Assembly: GCA_007922225.1 (NCBI GenBank)
Contig: ML679968.1
Location: 8,863,022-8,927,021 of the forward strand
Direction of reading: 5' to 3'
DNA: 64,000 bases
Source: Emydura subglobosa
Lineage: Eukaryota; Chordata; Testudines; Chelidae
The position numbers and the translations under genes were made by a program. Every line of letters starts with the position of its first letter. Position 1 is the stretch's first letter. The notes beneath the pieces were generated by a model. The model saw nothing but the letters and a program-made list of their open reading frames with translations, made no database searches and was not told where the DNA came from. This document shows, piece by piece, positions 48,163 to 59,200 of this stretch.

Positions 48163-49300
48163 AATCATAGAATCATAGAATATTAGAGTTGGAAAGGACC
48201 TCAGGAGGTCATCTAGTCCAACCTCCTGCTCAAAGCAGGACTAACCTCAGCTATATCATCCCAGCCAGGGCTTTGTCAAGCCTCAGCTTAAAAACCTCTA
48301 AGGATGGAGATTCCACCACCTCCCCAGGTAACCCAGTCCAGTGCTTCACCACCCTCCTAGTGATAAACTTTTTCCTAATGTCCAACCTAGACCTTCCCCA
48401 CTGCAACTTGAGACCGTTGCTCCTTGTTCTGTCATCTGCCATCAATGAGAACAGCCTAGCCCCATCCTCCCTGGAATCCCCTTTCAGGTAGTTAAAGGCC
48501 GCTATCAAATCCCCCCTCATTCTTCTCTTTTGCAAACTAAACAAGCCCAATTCCCTCAGCCTCTCCTCATAAGTCCTGTGCTCCAGCCCCCTAATCATTT
48601 TTGTTGCCCTTCACTGGACTCTCTCCAACTTGTCCACATCCTTTTTGTAGTGGGGGGCCCAAAACTGGACACAATATTCTAAATGCGGCCTCACCAATGC
48701 CGAATAGAGGGGAATAATCACTTCCCGTGACCTGCTGGCAATGCCCCTCCTAATGCAGCCCAATATGCTATTAGCCTTCTTGACAACCAGGGCATACTGC
48801 TGACTCATATCCAGCTTTTTATCCACTGTTACCCCCAGGTCCTTTTCTGCAGAGCTGCTGCCCAGCTCGTCGGTCCCCAGTCTATAGCTGTGCATGGGAT
48901 TCTTCCTTCCTAAGTGGAGGACTCTGCACTTTTCTTTGTTGAACCTCATTCTATTTCTTTTGGCCCAATCCTCCAGTTTGTTTAGGTCCTTCTGTATCCT
49001 ATCCCTACCTTCCAGGGTATCTACCACTCTCCCCAGCTTAGTGTCATCCGCAAACTTGCTGAGGGTGCAATCTACCCCATCCTCCAGATCATTAATAAAG
49101 ATGTTGAATAAAACCGGCCCCAGGCCCGACCCCTGGGGAACTCCGCTTGTGACCGTTTGCCAGCTAGACATGGAGCCATTGATCACTACTCGTTGAGCCC
49201 TATGCTCTAGCCAGTTCTCTATCCATTTTATAGTCCATTCATCCAACCCATACTTCTTTAACTTGCTGATAAGAATACTGTGAGAGACAGTATCAAAAGC
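48163..49300 (-). mobile_element. CR1 LINE, best-preserved copy, 5'-truncated
   Basis: The minus strand ends in the classic attctatgattctatgatt-type CR1 3' repeat at 48163-48181. Upstream comes a 3' UTR, then ORF2 with [16 protein letters not shown] (RT), [28 protein letters not shown] at about 49060, [39 protein letters not shown] and the ORF2 C-terminus. It lies inside the 47.7-49.5 kb DNA element and is therefore the later insertion. Confidence 0.93.
48251..49300 (-). pseudogene. CR1 ORF2 reverse transcriptase C-terminal pseudogene
   Basis: One frame runs from the RT palm to the ORF2 C-terminus, broken by a single TGA at 48608-48610 between KLERVQ and [18 protein letters not shown]. Related copies have Arg here (vqRRATKM), so this is a CGA-to-TGA change, the usual decay of a methylated CpG. 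Catalytic FADD is intact. The frame lacks endonuclease and RT N-terminal parts because of 5' truncation, so it is not functional. Confidence 0.9.
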
Positions 49301-49510
49301 CGAGACTCCCTGCTGGGTGCTGACCTGAAGATCCAGGCTTCCTGCTCTCTGCTGCCCTGAGGTGCTAGGCTCCCCACTCCCTGCCAGGAGCATGGCTACT
49401 CCTCCCCCAACTCTCAGTGCCTCACTCCCCACCTAGAGTACCCCCTTCCCCGGGTTCTTGGTTCCCTGCTCCTCTGTAAGTCGACCTAACTTTTTAGTGT
49501 AGACATACCC

Positions 49511-50689
49511 TTTAGAAGCCAATTAGGGCTTTTTCTCCTAGAAGTTCACTGTACCTAGTGGCTAATGTATTTCCTTTCTATTCTCTACCTCTACCCCAGA
49601 GAAAAAGAAAACAAAGCAACCAAACAAAAGCCAGAATATGTAAGCTTTACAAGGTACTTACGCCGATAAGAGAAAATTTAGCAGCTTTTTCACTGGTTAA
49701 TGACAGCTTTGTTTCCACAAAGAATTATCTGAAAACTAAGACATAAACAATGTAATGATTATTAAGGGCAGATTTTTGGGGGTTATTTTAAGAAACATTC
49801 TTAGGTTCCTTACTGGATGTCACATACAGAAGCATCCGATAATCTTTGGGATAGCTCAGTTAAGGTCAAAGGAAAAAGGAAATTACTTAACGTAAAAAAG
49901 GTTTAAACTTCTTCAGCTCTTCATCTTCAGGTGAACGTGGTATTAGAAGCTGTACTGCAGTCATGGATCAGACAGATCTGGCACCTACTGCTTCTCACTG
50001 GCAAGTGTCTCTGGGTACACAAAGGACAGGTACCAGGTGCAAGTATTGGTTTCTTTCCCCCCTGAAGCTATTGGTTTCAGAGTCTTGGAAGGTCAGTCTT
50101 GTGGTCAATGGTGACCCTGAAGACACATGCCATGCTCTGTGTGTTCCTTGGTCTTCCAGGGGGACATTGTCCCTTACTCTGCCGTGCAACACCTTCTTTT
50201 GGAGCTGCAGGCAAATCAGAAGTGCATGGATGACATGGTCCAATCACATGGTCCAGGATATGAATGACATTGTCCAATCATATCCCACTGACCAAATGGT
50301 GGTGTGTGATTAGTAATGAAAGTTCCTCTTTATCTGAAGGTTCCTTAAGATGCCTCTTGCTATAACTGTAGAAGAAGGAGGGCCTCAAGACAATACTTGA
50401 AGCAGAATTTTGATAATTACACCAGTCTATACATCTGAGAAAGACGTCCAGTTTGCACTATGCAATATAGGTGTCTTGTGTAGATTTAAACAAATTCTCT
50501 AAAAATAATTAATTGTCCATCTACCGATTCATTTGCTCCACTTTCACACATATCCATTCTAGTTCTTGGTATCAATCTATTCAGAATAAATCTAAATATA
50601 ACTTGTGACAGCTGTCACTTTCATTAACAGGAATTGAGGAGCTGGTTGATTAACTGGATGAGAGTTTGCAAGCCTTAAATGAACTAAGA
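49511..50689. other. Intergenic DNA, no gene recognised
   Basis: A local near-repeat lies at 50238-50282 (catggtccaatcacatggtc and cattgtccaatcatatccc). The 116-codon frame at 49963 and its antisense partners carry no known motif. Confidence 0.4.
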
Positions 50690-51552
50690 GCAAGATTCAC
50701 CAAGGGATTTAGGCATTGCAACTTTTCGGCACTTTGCCAGCCAGTAGACTCCACAGCCCTGAGTTTGGTGCCTAGGCTCCCTATACAATCCATGGGGAGA
50801 GTTAGGCACCTATGAATGGGATTCACAAAAGCCAACATGTTGAGTGGGGAGCTGCTTAAGCCACCCAATAGGAAATACTGAAGAGAGGTGTCTGGCCTAA
50901 TTGGCCCCATATCAGGGAGTTAGGCACCTACCAAAATCTGAGCCAGAGCGGGGCACCTATCTCTCCTTGGGGTTTTTAGCCATGAACCTTTTCCTGGAAG
51001 CAGGCACCTAATCCTTTTTTTTTAAATACAAGAGATGAGGAGATGGCCTCCCTTATAACTTTTACCTCAGTGATTGGTCACTCACCCAGGATGCGGGAGA
51101 CCTAGGTTCAATTCCCCTCTCCTGCCTGATGGAGAGCACTGTACTATGGGATTTTTTCTGCCTCTCCTGTTGAAGCTTTTCCACTGTGTATAAAATAATA
51201 TTTGCATCCTACTACAGATCAGGCAGAGGAGATAATTGAATGCAGGTTTCCCACAGCCTGGTTGAGTACTTTGGGCTAAAGCTTCTAAGGGAGTCAGCCT
51301 CCTCCAGCCATTTTGTGTGGGGTAAGGTGTCCTCCAAGAGCGCCTGCTGGATCGGGCCCGCAGGTGAGCTAGGTAGGACAATGCCTAGTTTGCGGATCCC
51401 AGTAGGGCTTAGGAGTGAGATAGCTGCATAGGCACCATATCTGCCGCAGCTGTGTACATGCTTGTTTGAGGCAGCAGCTGAGCAGGGTTTTTGAGGACCT
51501 CAGTGGGACCCAAATATTGGGCTTAGGCACCTAAGTCTTTTTGTGGAGCTAG
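50690..51552 (+). mobile_element. Inverted-repeat element with tRNA-like core, copy 2
   Basis: The left end attcaccaagggatttaggc and the reverse-complemented right end tccacaaaaagacttaggtg are inverted repeats like those of copy 1 at 37370. The body is rich in ttaggcacct motifs. A tRNA-like segment at about 51060-51120 has the same orientation as in copy 1. At about 860 bp it is longer than copy 1. Confidence 0.7.
51060..51120 (+). promoter_or_regulatory. tRNA-like segment in copy 2
   Basis: cctcagtgattggtcactca resembles an A box, followed by ggatgcgggagacc and a B-box-like ggttcaattcc (51105-51115). The shared gggagacc-n-ggttcaa block links it to copy 1. Confidence 0.5.
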
Positions 51553-52780
51553 CCTCTGTCTGGGTGAAAGTTCACCACCAAGAGTGATAGAGGCAAGATC
51601 TTAATTATGTTAAAGGTGAAGCATATGCTTCATTTCAAAGCAAAAATCTGCTTAACAGTTTAATATCAATTCCATTTAAAATTAGGTCATTAAAGTTTAT
51701 ACGCATTTCTATTTCTCTCACATAGGTGAACCTACCTAGCTACTGTAGTCTGTCTTAAAATGTTCATAAAGTTGTACATACTGACATCCTTTCCCTGAAT
51801 AGTCTTTGTCTGGTAATAAACTCCTTTATCTGATCTTTAACTAACAGAATGTTAAAGCAGGTATATTTTCTGAGCCTGTTGGTAAGAGTGAGCAGCAGGT
51901 ATTTCTAATTTGGTTTATCTGCAGTATAGTGCAACATCAATCCTCCAGTGTGATTCTGACAGCAGAACCTAGCACACTGAAAACTTTGAATGTTATCCTG
52001 TTGTTTGGCAGCGTATAGAGAAAGGTCAGACTTGTCAGACTTTTGGCAACACAGTGTACTATGGAGTCAGAAGATACCAAGCACTTGTATTTTGTGATAC
52101 TTCTTTCCAAGGTAGCTACTTACACTCCATAGCCAAGGAAAAGTTGTCCAGAAAACTTTCAAATGTAAAATCATTCCTTTGGTCATTTAAGACTGTAATG
52201 AAAAATGTGTCCAAGCAGATTTATTTGGATCACTAATCCCAAACCCAAATTCTAATACCCCAAAGTTTGGGGATGTTTGTGTCTGGGATTTTGAGTTGGC
52301 TCATTACAGATCAGAACTGACAACAAATTTGGATCTAGTTCCAGCTTAAGCGTTTAGTCACCTCCAAAGTTTTGAGGATGTTAGGATCTAAGCTTTTGAT
52401 TTGAGTTCTTCTCTAATTCTAATCTCTTTAGGATGAAGGACACATCTCTACCATCTGAAATGAGTTTTTTGTTTGTTTGTTTGTTTATAAACACATTTGC
52501 ATTTCAAAGTGTGTGAGCACATCTTTTCTTTTAAATGACTTTAGATAATGTAGATAAATTAAATAAACTGCAGTTCTATTGCATACAAACTTTTCTCTCT
52601 TCTGTTAACTTAAGGGTTCTTACACAAAGTATCTTTGAGTAATGCTATAAGAATTCATTAACAGGAAACCACTGAGACCTATCAAGCCCATCAGGTTGCT
52701 TTCCTGTCAGCATTTACTGTAGGGAGCTTGTTTTCGGAGCCTGACTGTACTGTACTGAACTTTCAATGTATGGCATGAGA
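51553..52780. other. Intergenic AT-rich DNA
   Basis: Apart from a (TTTG)n-type run at 52467-52485, nothing is recognised. Confidence 0.45.
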
Positions 52781-52789
52781 TTTAGGGAG

Positions 52790-53135
52790 CTAGGATCCAC
52801 AACGCATCTTTTTGGGGGGTCATTATTAGATTCTTTACATACTTTGGTGTTGCATTCCGGAGAAGCAGCAGCACAGAAGCCAGCAAACAGAGCTGAAAAC
52901 AGGGGAGTTTGAGTCGAGATCTTTTGGAGGAGAAGAGTTTGCAGAGGTTGGTAGGGGCAGAATGTTGTGAGAGTAGTGGAGCCTTTGATCATAGCAGATC
53001 CCAGATTAGGAGATGGAGCTTCCTTGATTACGGGGCCTATAAAGGCAGCCAACCTGCCATCCTGCACAGGAGCCAGCAAACACATCTGAAAAGAGAGGAG
53101 TTTGAGCTTGTTACCTATATTTTAAATTGACTGGA
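52790..53135 (+). repeat. Duplicated block resembling a CR1 5' UTR
   Basis: Two similar segments, near 52870-52915 (agccagcaaacagagctgaa, then ggggagtttgag) and 53068-53108 (agccagcaaacacatctgaa, then gaggagtttgag), lie about 195 bp apart. They lie upstream of the CR1 that starts near 53640 and resemble duplicated promoter units of LINE 5' UTRs. The link to that CR1 is inference. Confidence 0.45.
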
Positions 53136-53438
53136 TAGTCCTGATGTTCAGACCTTATTAAATCCAAATGTTGATTCCAAATGTTGGTACCTGTTAGTAA
53201 ATATTAACTTTTTTTGTCCTTTCCTTTCTGTATATTTGATTCATTTATATATTAACTATTCTTTAGGATGTTTATGAAATTAGCAAAGTGTATGTTGAAT
53301 TCTAAGGTCCAGAATACTGGTCCTTGACCTATAAGTAACCCTGTTCAGGAATTTCATGCATTAGACTGTATCTAATAATCCTTGGCACCTCCATGTCTAT
53401 AGAACTCCAGATATTCAAGGAAACTATCCCCATTTCAT

Positions 53439-53469
53439 TGTGTGTGTGTGTGTGTGTGTATACACACAC
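53439..53469. repeat. (TG)n tract with complementary CA arm
   Basis: About 11 tg units are followed by tatacacacac, giving a potential short hairpin. Confidence 0.85.
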
Positions 53470-54149
53470 CTGGGAGATTGATGCGGGATAACTGTTATGG
53501 GAGACATTTCCTATTGTGGAACCAATAGAGAAGAATGATTAGAGGGGAAGAAGGACCCACTAAGAGAGATTATCTTGAAGAGTTACAATTAAATGATAAA
53601 ATGAACTAATTAGTTACAACTGAGAGTTTTTAAGGGAAGTTGTGGAGAGGGAGTGTGGGGTACTTTGTTTTTGGTGTGTGTTTGTTTTTTCTTGATGGGA
53701 GCTTCAGTGGGAAGGCAGAAGTGGTAGTGACTCAAGGAATGGAAGGGACAATGAAGATGACTGTATGGGGAAGCTGTGGGATGTACATTATTCTGGAGAG
53801 GGTACTTGAAAGGTGCTTCATTTTTATGAAGTACCACCTGAAAGATCTGAGAGAAGAGAAGATCTAAAGTTCTGAGATGCAGATAGAAACTATGGTTGAA
53901 TTTCTAAGGGGATTTGAGCACAGCAATGATGTAAGGCGAGAGGGCTAAAAGGAAAACTCAAGCTGGACTGGAGAACTGTGAGAATAGACTGCTACATAAG
54001 GCCAGAAGACGCATGTGACTATAAGAACCAAGCAGAAAATAGACTGCTAGTGAAGGAGAAATATAGCTGAGGTTTGCTGAGTTGTAAAATGAAGGGGAGT
54101 GACAGGCAGTAACAAATGGTAGGAAGGCAAGGAAGAAAAGAAGTACGGC

Positions 54150-54960
54150 TAGTCCTACAAGGAGAGGGGAAGAGTCAGTGGAGATAACCAAAGTTCAGAG
54201 CCCATGGAGGACAGACAATGACTCACAGAAGATTGCTAGTGAGAACAAAAGATAAGAGGACTTCCAGCCAGGAAAAACAGATGGAGGAAGGCTGGAGAAT
54301 TGTATCAATACCAGGAAGAGGCTGGTCTACATGATTGGAAGCCCTCCACTAAGAAGAACTGACAGGCCTATCACCAGAGCTGATCCAGCGAACAGAAGGG
54401 TGTGTTGTCTGCTGGGAGCCAATATACGGGGTGTGAACTTGAGTCTGAATAGGATCCTAATGGGAGCATGAAAGAATTCATTGAGTGTCCTTCACTTAGG
54501 AACAAATGATACTACTATATTCTTGATGGAATGCCTGAAGGGAGACTATGCCAGGCTAGAAAAGAAGCTTAAAGAAATGGAGGCTCAGGTGATTTTCAGT
54601 GGGATTCTACCTGTCCCTAGAGGAGGAGAGGGAAAGCAATAAAAGATTATGAAGATGAAGAAATGGCACAGGCAGTGGTGATATCAGGACAGCACCTGGG
54701 TGGTTTGACCAGTGGGAGGCATTCATGGACAGAGGACTCAAGGGATGGACTTCACCTGACTAGGGAGGGAAATAGACTTCTGTGATAGAGGTTGGCACAA
54801 ATGAGTATAAGAGTTTAAATTAGGAATTCAGTGGAGAAAGTTGGAAGATGCTTGTATAATCTCCACACCTGATTTTAATATTGAGCAGGAGAAAAATCAA
54901 GTAAGAGAGGATACAGCTAGAGAAAAGGAACAAAAGAGGGTAGAAGAATAGTGCCAATAC
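54150..54960 (+). pseudogene. CR1 ORF1 (SGNH esterase-like) pseudogene
   Basis: CR1/L2-clade ORF1 proteins carry a GDSL/SGNH-type esterase domain. Here CLLGANIRGVNLSLNR is followed, after a stop, by VLHLGTNDTT near 54490-54520 (the GxND block), EAQVIFSGILPVPRGG near 54580-54630, and MDFT after an RTQG stretch near 54735-54760, where family members have DGLHL. Several stops break the frame. The esterase call is by motif. Confidence 0.7.
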
Positions 54961-54984
54961 CAATGACATGAACAATTAGGAAGG

Positions 54985-56310
54985 CAATACTGGCAGTTGA
55001 ATGACTGTACCTAATCCAGCAAGGAATCTGGATGAAGCCAAGCAGAAACAAATAGAATGTCTGTACACCAGTGCAAGGAGGGTAGGTAACAAAATGGAGG
55101 AACTAGAACTATTGGTGCAAGCAGTGAAACTAGATATTATAGGGATAACAGAAACATGGTGGAACAGTAGTCATGACTGCAGGAAAGACAGAAATAAATA
55201 TAAAGGTGGTGAAGTAGCATTATATATTAATGGAGAAGTCGACTGCAAAGAAATTAGAAGTGATGGAATAGATAAAACAGGATATGTTTGGGCCAAAACC
55301 ACTTTGGAGAAGAAAGCTAACAGAGGCTGCACTCTGATAGTGTTTGCGGTATGCTACAGCAGTAGTTCTCAGTCTTCCCAGACTACTGTACCCCTGTCAG
55401 GAGTCTGATTTGTCTCGCAGACCCCAAGTTTCACCTCACTTATCTACTTGCTTACAAAATCAGACATAAAAATACAAAAGTGTCACAGCACCTGCTACTG
55501 AGAAATTGCTGACTTTCTCATTTTTACCATATCATTATAAAATAAATTGATTGGAATATAAATATTGTACTTGCATTTCAGTGTGATACTTGAGCCTGTT
55601 TTTTACTTGTGAGCCGTGTCTGAAGCCTGAGCCTCCGGTAGTGGGGATGAAGCACGTAATTTAGATTTGTGTGGGCCCCTGTGGCGTGGAGCCCTGGGCA
55701 GTTGCCCTGCTTGCCATCCCCTAAAGCGGGCTCTGCATTTGCAATCCCCCCTAAATCCATCCTGTGACCCACTGGGGCCTGCAACCCGCAGGTTGAAAAA
55801 CACTGATCTAGATGAGTTGAGGTACCCCCTGAAAGACCTCTGAGTACACCCAGGGGTACATATACCCCTGGTTAAGAAGCACTGTGCTACAGACCCCCAG
55901 GATAAAATCTGGATATGAATAGAGACCTCTTTCATATTTTAATGAAATAAATACTACTGGGAATTGTGTGATTATGGTAGACTTTAATTTCCCAGATAAA
56001 GATTGGAGGACAAGTACTACAAATCATTGTAGGGCCCAGATATTCCTGGATGTGATAGCAGATTGATTTTGTCACCAAATAGTCACCAAATCAACAAGAG
56101 ACTATGCCATTTTAGATTTAGTATTGATAAGTAGCCTGATAAAGAACTGGTTGTAGAAGACAACCTTGGTTTGAGTGATCATGAGCTAATTCAGTTTAAA
56201 CTAAATGGAAGGATAAGCAAAAATAGGTATGCAACTAGAGTTCTTGATTTCAAAAGGGCAAACTTTAAAAACATTAAGGGAGAGATAAGGAAGTGGATGG
56301 GACTGAAGAA
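54985..56310 (+). pseudogene. CR1 ORF2 endonuclease domain pseudogene, split by hAT
   Basis: The AP-endonuclease-type domain nicks target DNA for retrotransposition. The frame from 55001 carries CLYTSARRVGNKMEELELLV, LDIIGITETWWNSSHD (the catalytic Glu is in ETWW) and GGEVALYINGEVDCKEI, then VFAVCY before the hAT insertion at 55360. After 55885 the reading resumes with RPPG. Then come DFNFPD near 55980-56000 and SDHELIQF near 56175-56200 (the catalytic SDH motif). Stops are frequent in the second half. Confidence 0.8.
55360..55884. mobile_element. Non-autonomous hAT element with perfect 8 bp duplication
   Basis: It is flanked by tgctacag at 55352-55359 and 55885-55892. Ends are cagtagttctcag and, from the right, cagtgcttcttaa, in the CAG-n-n-n-TTCT style of hAT termini. 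8 bp duplications are the hAT hallmark. Excision of the element and one duplicate restores the host CR1 frame. An internal block at about 55579-55805 ends with a second hAT-like terminus (caacccgcaggttgaaaaac), so a further nested insertion is possible. Confidence 0.9.
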
Positions 56311-57395
56311 CTCAAGGATTGAATGTTGAGGAAAAGACTTGTTGGGAAGGATTGCAGAACAAACTGGATGAACAAGCATCTCAGAGGTTATTAAGAGAAA
56401 GCAGAAAACCTACAGGAAAAGGAAGATGGGATAGAAAGCTACCTCTTGGAGGTCAGACAGTGCAGGGAAAAAGTGAGATCTACCAAAAGCCAAGCAAAGG
56501 TGTACCTTGCAAAGGAAATTAGAACTAATAGCAAAAGTTTCTTTAGCTAAACAAAAACAACAAAAAAAGTGGGACTACTAAAATCTGAGGATGGGGTGGA
56601 AATTTAAAGATAATCTAGGCATGGCCCAACATCTAAATGAATTCTTCACCTCAGTTTTTAATGTGTAATGAAGAGCTTAGGGGTACTAGCAGTGTGCCTA
56701 ATGGAAATGAGGCTATGAAGTACAAATTATCATATGTGGGATGGAAGTCAAACTCAAACAGTTTAATGGGACTAAATTGGGGGGTCCAGCTAATCTCCAG
56801 CCAAGAATATTAAAGGAACAGGCACATGAAATTGCAACGCCAATAGCAAGGATTTTTAATGAATCTGTAACTCAAGGATTGTACCCTATGACTGGAGAAT
56901 TGCTGATATAGTACCTATTTTTAAGAAGGGGGAAAAATGATGTGGGAACCTACAGGCCCGTTTATTTGACTTTGTTGTATGCAGGGTGTTTGGACAAATT
57001 TTGAAAAAGAAAATAGTTAAGAACCTAATGGTAAATGGTAATTGGGATAAAATACAACATGATTTTACAAAAGGTGATTGTGCCAGACCAACTGGATCTC
57101 TTTCTTTGGGATGATAACTGATTTTTTAGACAAAGGAAATGCAGTAGATCAAATCTACATTAATTTCTATAAGGCATTTGATACAATTCCACATGGGAAA
57201 TTATTAATTCAATTGGAGAAGATGGGATTTAATATGAGAATTGAAAGGTAGGTAAGGAACTGGTTAAAGGGGAGACTACAATGGGTCTGACTGAAAGGTG
57301 AATGGTCAGGCTGGAGGGAGGTTACTAGTGGAAGTCCTCAGGGATCAGTCCTGGGACCAATCTTATTTAACATTTTCATTCATGACCTTGGCACA
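56311..57395 (+). pseudogene. CR1 ORF2 reverse transcriptase N-terminal pseudogene
   Basis: The plus strand carries broken RT blocks: KGDCARPTGS (about 57075), YINFYKAFDTIPHGKLLIQL (about 57160-57210, motif A), NWLKGRLQWV, then [20 protein letters not shown] near 57320-57375 (motif B). It stops at the residues that should precede the catalytic FADD motif. Confidence 0.82.
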
Positions 57396-57790
57396 AAAAG
57401 TGGGAATGCAATATTCAAAGTATGCATGTACCATGGATTTATATTGTATAATTATGATATTTAGTCTCTTATTATTCATCCCATTCCTAATGGTTCCTAG
57501 CATTCTGTTAGCTTTTTTGACTGCTGCTGCATATTGAGCAGATTTTTTCAGAGGAATATCCAAGATGACTCCAAGATCTCTTTCTTCTCTCATCATTTTT
57601 TGTGTATGGTTGGGATTATGTTTTTCAATATGCTTTACTTTGAATTTATTAACATTGAATTTCATCTGCCATTTTGTTGCCCGGTCACCCAGCTTTGTGA
57701 GATTCCTTTGTAACTCCTCTTCCACCTTGGTGTTTATCCCTTTGGTGTATTTGTAGAGATCAATCATATCTGAGGGGAGATATTATTGAA
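57396..57790 (-). mobile_element. CR1 ORF2 fragment in opposite orientation
   Basis: The minus strand encodes ELQRNLTKLGDRATKWQMKF, then EERDLGVILDIPLKKSAQYA, ANRMLGTIRNGM and [12 protein letters not shown], i.e. the ORF2 part that normally follows FADD. It abuts the plus-strand RT fragment head-on at about 57395. It is either an inverted piece of the same LINE or a separate insertion. Confidence 0.82.
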
Positions 57791-59200
57791 TTAATCTTCC
57801 TTAAACATTGGAGACCAGAACTGCACACAGTGTTCATATTCCAGATGAGGTCTCACCAGTGCCTTGTATAATGTAATAACACTTTCCTATCTCTACTGGA
57901 AATACCCTACCTGATGAATTATAGGATTGCATTAGTCTTTTTCACAGCCACATCACATCTAACCCTTTCCTTTATTAAGATAAATACTTTGAACTTTAGT
58001 TTTGGACTGTAAGACAGGTTCTCCATACATCCATTCATTCTTGTAACCCTTATTTAAACTCTTTCTATTTTGTTAACATCTCTTCTAAAAGGTGGACACC
58101 CAAATTGGATGCAATATTTCAGTACCGGCTTCACTAGTGCCATATATACTAGTAAGAACACTTCTTGTACTCAATATTCCCCTGCTTGTCCCACATAACA
58201 TAAGAACAGCCATACTGGGCCAGTCCAATGGTTCATCTAGCGCAGTATCCTGTCTTCTGACAATGGTCAATGCCATGTGCTTCAGACGGAATGAACAGAA
58301 TAGGTAATCATCAAATGATCCATCCTATGTTGCCGATTCCCAGCTTCCGATAAAACCAAGCTGGTATTTGCTTTTAGCCACTTCACTGAATTGAAAGCTC
58401 ATGTTCAGTTACTTTTCCACCATGACCATTAAGACTTGTTCTGGTGACTGTTTTCCAAAATATAGTCCCTCATCCTGTAAGTGCTAGCTGTGTTCTTGGT
58501 TCTTACATATATGCATCTAGCTCTATTAAAACATAAATTATTCAAATAATCCCACTTTACTATGCAATCCAGATTGTTCTATAGAACTAACCTGTCCTCA
58601 CCATTATTTACTATTTTACAAATTTGTGTATCAGCTGCAAATTTTACTAGCAATGATTTTATCAATGATCTGGTAGAAAATATAGAGATATGGAATAGAA
58701 TTGTTCCCAGAACAAATCCCAGTGAAACCAACTAAAATAACTCTATTAAATGATTCCCCATTTAGAGTTACTTTGAGGTATTTTAATTCATTTAATATGT
58801 GCATTGATTTTGTATTGTGCTAATTTTTTAATCAGAATGTCATTCACAATTAAGTAAAATGTTTTACAGAAGTCAAATTGTAATCTCATTAAAAGAAATG
58901 AAATATGCTTGACAAGCCCCATATTCCAAAAATCATTTAATTTACATTAATTATTCTGCCATTGTTTAATTCTTTATTGACTACATCCTGTATAATCTTT
59001 TCCATGATTTCACCCAGGTTCAGTGCCAGGTTATCCTGTTTACCCTTTTAAAATATTGAAATAGTACTTGCTTTTCTCCTGTTGTCCGGAACAACCCCAA
59101 TATTTCAAGATATGTAAAATCTGAAAAATGGTCAACATCAGTGTCTCACATTGCCTCTAAGACAATTCTTTGAAAACTCTTGGGTGCAAGTGATCTGGTT
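57791..59200 (-). mobile_element. CR1/L3-like LINE fragment, strongly decayed
   Basis: On the minus strand, fragments such as [16 protein letters not shown] residues (about 57820-57860) and a decayed NSIP, LYIFYQIIDKI region (about 58640-58720) follow CR1-clade RT order from about 59200 down to 57800. A CR1 3' terminus (58196-58350) lies inside it and may be a separate nested insertion. Confidence 0.6.
58196..58350 (-). mobile_element. CR1 3' terminus fragment
   Basis: The plus strand acataagaacagccatactg, then gtatcctgtcttctgacaat and cagacggaatgaacagaata, is the reverse complement of the CR1 end seen at 9310-9435. Confidence 0.8.

Larger units (their letters stand above)
47713..49510. mobile_element. 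TIR DNA transposon (non-autonomous) with nested CR1
   Basis: The left end ggctcggtccacataaagaa and the reverse-complemented right end gggtatgtctacactaaaaa are inverted repeats, both followed by a gtcgac block. The body includes internal tcggtgtggttagggcgacg and GC-rich ggctccctgctt, ctgggagccc tandem-like units on both sides of the CR1 (47990-48162 and 49301-49470). The flanks are tta on the left and ttt on the right, so a 3 bp target duplication is possible but not proven. No transposase frame is present. Confidence 0.72.
53640..57395 (+). mobile_element. CR1-type LINE, long copy with ORF1 and ORF2, decayed
   Basis: Unlike the truncated CR1 tails elsewhere, this copy preserves ORF1 (esterase region) and most of ORF2 (endonuclease and RT up to the motif preceding FADD). 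It is interrupted by a 525 bp hAT at 55360-55884 and ends abruptly near 57395, where minus-strand CR1 sequence begins. It lacks the RT catalytic FADD block and a 3' end in this orientation. Confidence 0.8.

Noticed and set aside
49963..50313. 116-codon frame with partly complementary antisense frames
   Set aside because: No motif; the local near-duplication at 50238-50282 suggests non-coding repeat sequence.
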